DNA of 64,000 nt from Siphonodentalium dalli (taxonomy: Eukaryota; Mollusca; Scaphopoda; Gadilida; Siphonodentaliidae). The notes beneath the pieces are model-generated. The model had not been told where the DNA came from, searched no databases, and saw only the letters and a list, made by a program, of their open reading frames with translations. Position 1 is the stretch's first letter; each line of letters opens with the position of its first letter. This document shows, in pieces, positions 56,832 through 64,000 of the stretch. A program made the translations under genes and the position numbers. The stretch spans positions 146,023,797 through 146,087,796 of the forward strand of contig CP136064.1 of assembly GCA_032622095.1 (NCBI GenBank), written 5' to 3'.

Positions 56832-57197
56832 ATGTGGGAGACCCTTTCCTGGGCAGTGTATGGTACAGGTGAAAAGTTCTTTGAACTATTCACTTTTGTC
56901 AATGCAACTTGGGCTCGCAATCCTACACTGTTCAGTGGACAGGAGACAGAGAACATCGAATGGCTTGGGACAACACGTGTCTTGCTTACGGTGGTGGCAA
57001 CCCTTCTGCAGAGAAAGCTCGTGTTTTGGAGACAGAAGAAGGATCCGGAGTACAGATTAGACGTACCTCCATTGAAGGGTGTGAGTATACCGCAAGGTAT
57101 ATTTCCACCTCTCATCGAGGGTTCGCTTGTGTTTCGGGAGTTGGATCAAGAGGATGGATTTGAGTTCCTAAAGACCCCTTATTCACTTTTCTTGTGA
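56832..57197 (+). CDS. Polinton cassette gene 4, unknown protein, paralogue of gene 2
   Basis: Not recognised outside the element. The annotated start (MWETLSWAVY) is internal: the same frame is open back to about 56778 and shows related residues (GPEDIA) before it. The first ATG after the promoter (56761) stops after two codons, so the true 5' end is damaged. The protein has aromatic helices (KFFELFTFVNATW), a hydrophobic middle (RVLLTVVATLLQRKLVFW) and a Pro-rich C terminus. The stop is 13 nt before a perfect histone-type stem-loop, the same spacing as in gene 2. Confidence 0.6.
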   Translation: MWETLSWAVYGTGEKFFELFTFVNATWARNPTLFSGQETENIEWLGTTRVLLTVVATLLQRKLVFWRQKKDPEYRLDVPPLKGVSIPQGIFPPLIEGSLVFRELDQEDGFEFLKTPYSLFL

Positions 57198-57210
57198 TCT
57201 AACGTAAAAC

Positions 57211-57226
57211 GGCCCTTTTCAGGGCC
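57211..57226 (+). terminator. Histone-type mRNA 3' stem-loop (copy 4)
   Basis: AAAAC-GGCCCTTTTCAGGGCC-ACCCAAAA, a complete match to GGYYYUHHUHARRRCC with the histone-like 3' flank. The downstream word is weaker here (CAGATGGCTCTTAC from about 57243). Confidence 0.85.
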
Positions 57227-57257
57227 ACCCAAAACCTGCTATCAGATGGCTCTTACA

Positions 57258-57679
57258 TGCACATTTTCACAGCGCTAGCGTCTTCGAATTTATTCGAAGA
57301 CTTTCGCTTTTGTTAAAATATGCACTGGTAAAGTAGCATAATTTACCAACACATCTATTTTATCTCGGTATTATTCTAAGTTCAATGTGTACATCGAAGG
57401 GGAGCGCCCTTCGCTTACCACACTGGCATTAGAATCCGAGAAAAAATCGATACATTGGTAAATTGTGCTCTTTTCTGTCAAAAAAACACTTCGAAGCGCT
57501 CACCTTACTCTTTGGAATAAAACATAACCTCTGGACCGACCCTGGGCGGGTCACTCTGGTCCCACCCCCTCGCTCGATGACACTCTGGCCCATGGGCCAG
57601 AGTGCCCGCCCCGGGTAAACAAACATGGGGGCGGGCAGAAAATTTCTGGGGGCGGGCCAGAGTGCCCGCCAATACTACT
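57258..57679 (-). repeat. Polinton right terminal inverted repeat
   Basis: Reverse complement of the left terminus. It has one complete CTGGCCCATGGGCCAG hairpin plus partial ones, and shares the GAAGGGGAGCGCCCTTCG inner palindrome with the left end. Confidence 0.92.
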
Positions 57680-58805
57680 TATATAACATGCCCATTAAGT
57701 TCTAAATATACCTCCACTAAATTACTAATGAAACAATCTACACAAACTGGAATAAAACAACTTTTGTCTGCAATGACTAGAATATGGAATGACAAGATTA
57801 TAGGCTTTTGTGATTACACCTACCCCATTATCAACGTTCAAATTTGGAGTCAGTTTCTTGAAAAATAATGTGAAATTCAGTAACTGTTGATTGGCTTAAA
57901 GGTACGGGAGGCCTTGGCGGTGGGTATGCTGTGAAAATATTTCTACCGGTCAAAAACCGCCACAAACAGAAAGAATATTAAAATTTAGACAGACTTTGTC
58001 CGTATACAAATAAGAAATATCGCATAAACAGTATGTTATTTGACCATTGTTATGTAAACAAAACTTACAAAAGCATAAAAAGTTACTTTCCTGGTGTGTG
58101 TTTATATTTATATTCTTTGTTACTGAATTCCTGATATGGAAGTAATAAAGAACGTTTATTACGCCACCATGTGGTGTTTCTAGTGTGGCTGTTTTTCATA
58201 TTCAGTGGTAGTCTCCAATTCTGTGGTCGAGTGGGCGAAGATTTTTTCTTTGTACCTTACTCAAATCGTACCGATGGAATCACATAGATGCTGAAATTGT
58301 AAAGTTAACGCCACCGGTGTATAATATGTTTTTGAAAATATGACTCAATCGTATCGATAGTCAGGACAGGCTGAAATTGTAATCTTAAAGTCACCGGTGT
58401 AATAATATGTTGTTGAAAATATAAATAATCTGGTAGCCTGAAAATAATATATAACCCATTGGGAGCCCCCTGGTATAGTGAGGTGAATTATGGGTAAGCC
58501 CCCTGGTGTAGTGAGGTGAATTATGGGTAATATTATGCCTGTTCTATTGTGATAACCGCCATCTTTTATCTTCTGGAATTATCGGCGTGTTTTATGAAAA
58601 TGTCACCAAGATTTCTCCACTCGATTCTTTTAAAATGCACCCTAATCGGTCAAATTCTTTTGATAATTCTATCTAAATACATCTTAGCTACTATTCGGAT
58701 CTGCTTTCCCGGTCGAAAAAGGTTTAGTTTGACCAAAACGGCTATTGACAAAAGTTTGTTTATAAAATAGCGTACTCGATAAACCAGTAGTACGGCCGTA
58801 CATGC
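57680..58805. other. Right host flank, no gene recognised
   Basis: Contains the inverted match to the left flank (57825-57865) and a two-copy 34 bp repeat, GCCCCCTGGTRTAGTGAGGT then GAATTATGGGTAA, at about 58465-58530. Confidence 0.5.
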
Positions 58806-58808
58806 TGT

Positions 58809-59339
58809 AAATTTGTTATCGAAAACAAATTAAATTTCTTCCATCTAAAACATAATTACGCGCTGGACTCTGTCATTTTAAGAATATATAAGTATTACAC
58901 ACAGACACACGAATTCTCAACTTAAAATTTTGAAAAATGACAGTTTTATCGACATAAATCGATTTTAATTGCAAATCCCATGTTAAATTTTATCATCGAA
59001 AAAAATTCATTTCTTCCACCTAAAACATAATTATGTGCTGTTTCCTATCATTTTAGAAATATATACGTATCCCGCTCAGACACACCAAGTCTCAGCTTAC
59101 AATTTTGAAAAATAAGAGATTTATCAACATAAATCGATTTGTATGGCAGATCCCATGTTAAAGTTTATCATCGAAAAAAATTCATTTCTTCCACCTAAAA
59201 CATAATTATGTGCTGTATCCTATCATTTTAGGAATATATACGTATCCCACTCAGACACACCAAGTCTCAGCTTAAAATTTTGAAAAATAAGAGATTTATC
59301 AACATAAATCGATTTGTATGGCAGATCCCATGTTAAATA
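58809..59339. repeat. 177 bp satellite, three copies
   Basis: Units start near 58809, 58986 and 59163. Shared words are TTCTTCCACCTAAAACATAA and ATTTATCAACATAAATCGAT. The last two units are nearly identical. Confidence 0.88.
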
Positions 59340-62190
59340 AATTTTAGGGCCCTTCAAATGTTTTCTGAGCTGTTCCATATTCTACATGATAATTGTGCAA
59401 CAGTACAGTCTCGTTACTTTATACGTCAACATTGGTCATTATCACTCGACAAATTTATTTCGGTCTATCGTATCAACCGCTATTTCCGCCGCGTAGCCTG
59501 ACTAAGTGTCAACATTGGTCTTTATCGCTCCACTAATTTGTATCATTTCATCGGTATGAATTCCATATCCAATTATCCACATATAACCAAACCAATCTCT
59601 AATCCCAGTCCAATTTATTATTTGTTTTGGACGTTTCGCAGTATAGTACAAAACTTTTGTCTGAAGCGTAACGTATGAGTACAACTGAGTCGTTGTCATT
59701 GTGGATCTCATGCTAAAGGCATGTGGTTAGTGTTAATGAGTGATTGAGTGTAAGCCGTGGTCGGGCTTACCGGGTGAGCTAATGTTCTGGTCACTTTAGC
59801 CGGTCTGGTCTCGCAAGATGCACGTATCAATTTTTAATTTAAATCAAAAGAACAAGTGGATATTTCAAATGAATGGAGCTCACGTATTGTGTAGATTTTT
59901 TTTCTGAATTTTGGAATTCAGTGCTTTGCTGGAATCAAATTATTACGAATTGGAACTAATCGCGTAGGATTCATATTGATCATGTTTATATATGCATATA
60001 ATGCATCAATTGCATATGTTTGGTTTTCTGCATGTATGCAGGCAAGAGTATTCAAAGCTTTCAGAGTTGTTTTCTCCACACAGTGGTTTTATCTCTGTTT
60101 TAATGCCTGAATGCCTTCTGCAAACGGTTGTCAGTTCAATCAAGTTGTTTGAAAATCTTGGTTTGAGAAGATATTTACCAACTGTATGAGTATACTGCAT
60201 TAGCATATAAGACAGTATGAAGTCACTAGCCATTCTATTGGCACTGAAATTAAAAAGTTTCTGCTTCCAAATGTTTCTGACGGCCGTTGCTGGAATGTCT
60301 GTTTTTCACCTTGTCACCAATAAAGCCAGCGGCTATCTGCTACAAATGTGTTGTCTTTGTATTTGTACTTAGTCTAGCGCAGACTTATTTTTTTCATCGC
60401 TATAGTCACGTTACGAAATATTTTATTGCGTGATACTTGTACTTATATGTCTATGGTATTACTATAGTATACCGTATACGTATATCAATTGCTATTCCTT
60501 TCTATATAATTCTGGTGCCATCTATAGAGATAGAGACAGGCCCGAAGCCAGACGACTCATTTTGAACTGATACGAGGGTGCGAAGATGTAAATTTACCGA
60601 CAATATCCGCGCGTGCGCGCATACCTCGACGCTCTCCGCCGAGCAGGGGGGGGGGTGGTATGGAAGGGGGGTGTCCCCCTTCCAAAGTAGAATGTTTTTG
60701 AATTTTTATAATTGAAATTGCACATTCTGGTGCAGTTTGGCATTAAAAAATATTATGTTACACATTCTGGGAAAAAAGAATGAAACATGCATTAATACTC
60801 TCCGGTTTAACACCGATGCATTGATGTATAGCATCTAAATCATATCCAATTAGGGTTGCTCATGCAAGTAAACAAAGATATGATAATTATTCACGAAATT
60901 TTGTCAGCAAACTAACAACTTAAGTGAATTTTCTCACCTTTGGTCTTTATCATTTTGTCCAGTTGCAAGACACGTGTCACATATAATTAACAGTTTGTAT
61001 CACACACAATACGGTAAATCCGATTATAACCGATTACCAAAGCTAGCGAATCCACACCACAAATAATTTTTTGACCTTTTGGTTTGGGAGGCATTTTGGA
61101 TAGAATGATTTGAATGTACAGAGTATTAATTTATATAGGGAGTCAGGACATATCACTCCAAGAATCATAAACCTGTCGATATGGAAACAAACCACCTGTG
61201 AAAACTGCTATGACATAACAATCCTGGCACTGTGTAGCTAATTAATAGGAAACACGCTGCTAAGTTATCAAACAATAAAGATATATATCTTGTGGTTTAT
61301 CAGATAAGGCGAAAGTCCACAGAGCTAACAGGTCATAAAGTTAACTGGTTTATAGAATGGATATCAGCCTCAGTGTTGGGGGACTCCCTGCTGTCTGCAT
61401 TGATTGGTGGGTTCTTTGATAATAAGAAACTTAATGTTAAGTCCAAGAACAAGGTGATAAATGGTCGGAAATTTGAGATGGCATGTCGGAATTAAGCTCC
61501 CTCCGACCCCCCCCCCCCCCAATTTTATATCATTGCTGCTTTAGTACAGTCGCGATGCATTACATGGCAACATCGCTCCACTAATTTATGTCAGTTCATC
61601 GGTACGAACCACTTTTTCTCCGAGTCCATATAACCAACCCAACATCTTATCCCGGCCTAAATTATTATTTTTATTTTCATCGGTATAGTTGTGTTACATA
61701 CATATTTTTATCATTTGAGTCTAATTTGTATTGTACCACTATAGAAGTCCATAAATGACTATTCTGGCACTATATAGAGATGACTAAGATTCTGACACCC
61801 CCCCCCCTATTTTATAACCTTGTTGCAACAGTAGAGTTGAGATGCATAATATGTCAACATTGGTCGTTATCGCTCTACAAAATTTATATCGGTTCAACCC
61901 TTAGTTCCCTGTAATGCCTACCCCTCCCTCAATTTATTTTTTCATTTGTATTATAGTCTCGTTACGTACACATTTTATCTCTCATAACTTTTGCTTCAAC
62001 GCGCCGAGTTCTGCTGCAGACAATACAAAACTGACAACATATTGAAATGTAAGCAGGCTTCAACTCATATTATCCAAGAAAAACTCTGGCTACATCAGAA
62101 ATTTGTGTATAAGGTGTACTCGCATTTGTTGCGTTAAAAAACCAAAGGTCCCAAGTCAAGGTCCAAATCCCCAACAAACTGATGTGAGGT
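59340..62190. repeat. Diffuse repeat region, no gene
   Basis: Diverged direct copies of a segment with CAACATTGGTCNTTATCGCT, AATTTATNTCGGTTCATCGG and a CGTTACGTACA-type tail occur at about 59415, 59510, 61560 and 61855. Homopolymer runs of C (61508-61520, 61797-61807) and G (60645-60656) are present. A 67-codon ORF at 61292 has no family signature. Confidence 0.5.
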
Positions 62191-62207
62191 TTAACTCCAT
62201 CTACATA

Positions 62208-62604
62208 CAGTAATGTCCAAAGTAATTGATCACTTAACCACAGCAGAATTATGGGTAATTTTTCAAGATTTTAAATCCTGAAAAATTACCCATAATTCTG
62301 CTGTGGTTAATTGGTCAATTACTTTAGGCATTACTGTAGCCCATATAAGGATGTGAGGTCTAATGATAACTCCATCCACATGCAGTAATGTCCAAAGTAA
62401 TTGACCACTTAACCACAGCAGAATTGTGGGTATTTTTTCCGGATTTTAAATACTGAAAAATTACCCATAATTCTGCTGTGGTTAAGTGGTCAATTACTTT
62501 GGGCATTACTGTATCCCATATAAGGATGTGAGGTCTAATGATAACTCCATCTACATACAGTAATGTCCAAAGTAATTGACCACTTAACCACAGCAGAATT
62601 ATGG
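62208..62604. repeat. Tandemly amplified hairpin MITE (175 bp period)
   Basis: Two full hairpins (62208-62337 and 62383-62511) and a truncated third (62558-62604), each beginning TA-CAGTAATGTCCAAAGTAATTG or close to it. Arms of about 60 bp pair through CCACAGCAGAATTATGGGTA. TA next to the ends fits a Tc1/mariner-type MITE. The 45 bp between hairpins (CCCATATAAGGATGTGAGGT...) repeats too, so the locus grew by tandem duplication rather than by repeated insertion. Confidence 0.85.
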
Positions 62605-64000
62605 CGTTCAATATGGTCTACCTAATTCTTCTCCGAAAACATGTATATTGAATATATGGATGTTTATTGGGGGGAAACCGATTATTTCAATGATATTTTC
62701 ATTAACTGGGATCCAAAAACCGACCTACGGGAGCGCGCTTCGCGCGCGACTGTTTCTTAAGTATATGTGCATATTTAATAAGTCAACAATTGGAATCACA
62801 ACAGATAAGATTGGCGGGGGTCCCTTGCGCTTGCGCGATCTGTCCATCAAAACATATTTAGACATCTCAAGACACGTAAGACCCAATAACTTAATATACA
62901 GAATAGATACATCTATTGCCTGAGTGACTAATATTTATATTTGTTACAATGGGGTCAAATAGTTGCGAAGCCAGCACCACAATTCTTTCCCTCCATAGTA
63001 AATATTAAAACAACTTCTAAAGAATTATTTATTTACCTTATATTTGGTATGGAGCGTCCTTGGTTTACTGGAGTTCAGATTTGTTAACATCACGTCACCA
63101 AGTCAATTACTTGCGAAGCCACAGCCATAACTATTTCCCTCCATAGTAATTCTCAAAACAACTTCTTAAGAACAATTGACCAGGTCAGTCGCGCAATTAT
63201 TGGAAGAGCCACGGTCAATCATTTAAAAAAAAACAACAAATTTTACATTTAAATTATTCCTTTATATAACCCAAAAAAAAAATTAAATGAGAAAATTACT
63301 TTTACTACTTGCTAAATTTTATCTTTTAATTATTTCATTTAAATTTTAGACTAAAATTAAAAAATATACAGTCCCAGTATTTACAGTATACTAAGTCCAA
63401 GTCTTTATAATCTGTTGAGTGACCCCACAGTCATTTACTTGCTTTGTTAGTAATAATTTGAAGGATTACTTGTTTAAACGCAATTGTTATCAAAATATTT
63501 TATGTATTTTTTATAATTTCTATTTATATGTAATACTATAATCTTGGTGGCGATACCATTTCTGACTATGGTTTTCTTGTATCATTTGTGTGTGATTAGC
63601 CAGTAACACTGTGCTGTCGTCAATCAGACTCTTGCTTGGGTAAAATATAGTAGGTCTTTGTGATAGCGTGCTGTTTACGCGATGGTCATGGCAAATATGA
63701 ACGAAACTGTATACGTTTTAATGTTTTTCTGTTTACGGTGATTGGAACAAATATGAATATTTTCGACAACTAAGGCCTCCCGTGGTATTTTAGGAGGAAC
63801 GTTCAAATGATTATACATATTAAACATTTTATGTGGATTGTACTGCTCATGTATATATGATTTTGATATTAAGGTTAATCCATATTCTATAAAATTAGAG
63901 AAAATTTAAGTTGTGAGTCTGAAAATACATATTTGGAAAAAATTACATGCAAATTTTTTCCGACAACCCCCCCCCCCGTAAATGAATAAGGAAACAAATT
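62605..64000. other. No gene recognised
   Basis: Contains a two-copy direct repeat with TTGCGAAGCCA and TTTCCCTCCATAGTAA (about 62963 and 63113, 150 bp apart), AT-rich DNA and a C10 run at about 63967. Confidence 0.5.

Larger units (their letters stand above)
36039..57679 (+). mobile_element. Polinton/Maverick (adintovirus-like) element, end to end, 21.6 kb
   Basis: A self-replicating virus-like DNA element. Its termini read AGTAGTATTGGCGGG...CCCGCCAATACTACT, and Polinton ends typically begin with AG. The flanking hexamers are TATATG (36033-36038) and TATATA (57680-57685), which fits the family's 6 bp duplication with one change. It encodes the full hallmark set: protein-primed PolB, retroviral-type integrase, packaging ATPase, major and minor capsid proteins and cysteine protease. 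Four small-gene cassettes with histone-type 3' ends sit at its extremities. Its length is at the upper part of the usual 15-20 kb, explained by three nested insertions of about 2.9, 2.2 and 0.2 kb. Most of the long genes carry frameshifts, so this copy looks inactive as assembled. Confidence 0.93.

Overview
The window is eukaryotic DNA: AT-rich, about 40 kb of sparse sequence with one spliced gene, and dense in transposons and tandem repeats. The repeat types (CR1-like LINE with an esterase ORF1, FLYWCH/MULE transposon, hairpin-microsatellite-160 bp arrays, BEL/Pao, Polinton) fit a marine invertebrate, most likely a mollusc. That assignment is inference.

Layout. 1-4.6 kb is a minus-strand CR1-like LINE that runs off the window start. 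7.1-19.1 kb holds a plus-strand host gene of at least six small exons, possibly a BEN-domain protein. Its fourth exon lies between two inverted copies of one repeat family, and one of those copies carries a 2.6 kb satellite. 18.0-22.8 kb has more tandem arrays and hairpins. 25.5-31.3 kb is a Mutator-like element with roughly 700 bp inverted ends and an internally deleted transposase. 31.3-33.9 kb is a degenerate array ending in a Helitron-like 3' terminus. 36.0-57.7 kb is an end-to-end Polinton/Maverick (adintovirus-like) element. 57.7-64 kb is host DNA with small satellites and a tandemly amplified hairpin MITE.

The Polinton is 21.6 kb. It has inverted ends of about 0.42-0.53 kb and imperfect 6 bp flanks. 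A plus-strand morphogenesis and replication block (44.5-56.4 kb) encodes protein-primed DNA polymerase B, an unknown protein, packaging ATPase, small basic core-like proteins, chromodomain integrase, a membrane peptide, penton, a minor capsid-like protein, major capsid protein, an unknown protein and an adenain-like protease. Many of these genes are frameshifted. Three other elements are nested inside it: a gag-only BEL/Pao retrotransposon with identical LTRs, a tRNA-derived SINE in the integrase, and a 2.2 kb inverted-repeat element that splits a zinc-knuckle gene.

The most unusual signal is a set of four short-gene cassettes near the two ends of the Polinton. Each has a shared promoter module of about 95 bp. 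Each ends a few bases after its stop codon in a 16-nt stem-loop, GGCCCTTTTCAGGGCC, that fits the animal histone mRNA 3' stem-loop consensus exactly; one copy is half deleted. A conserved second element lies 15-16 nt downstream, like the U7-binding histone downstream element. This predicts non-polyadenylated, S-phase-linked expression of the element's terminal genes, separate from the central block, which has ordinary AATAAA signals.
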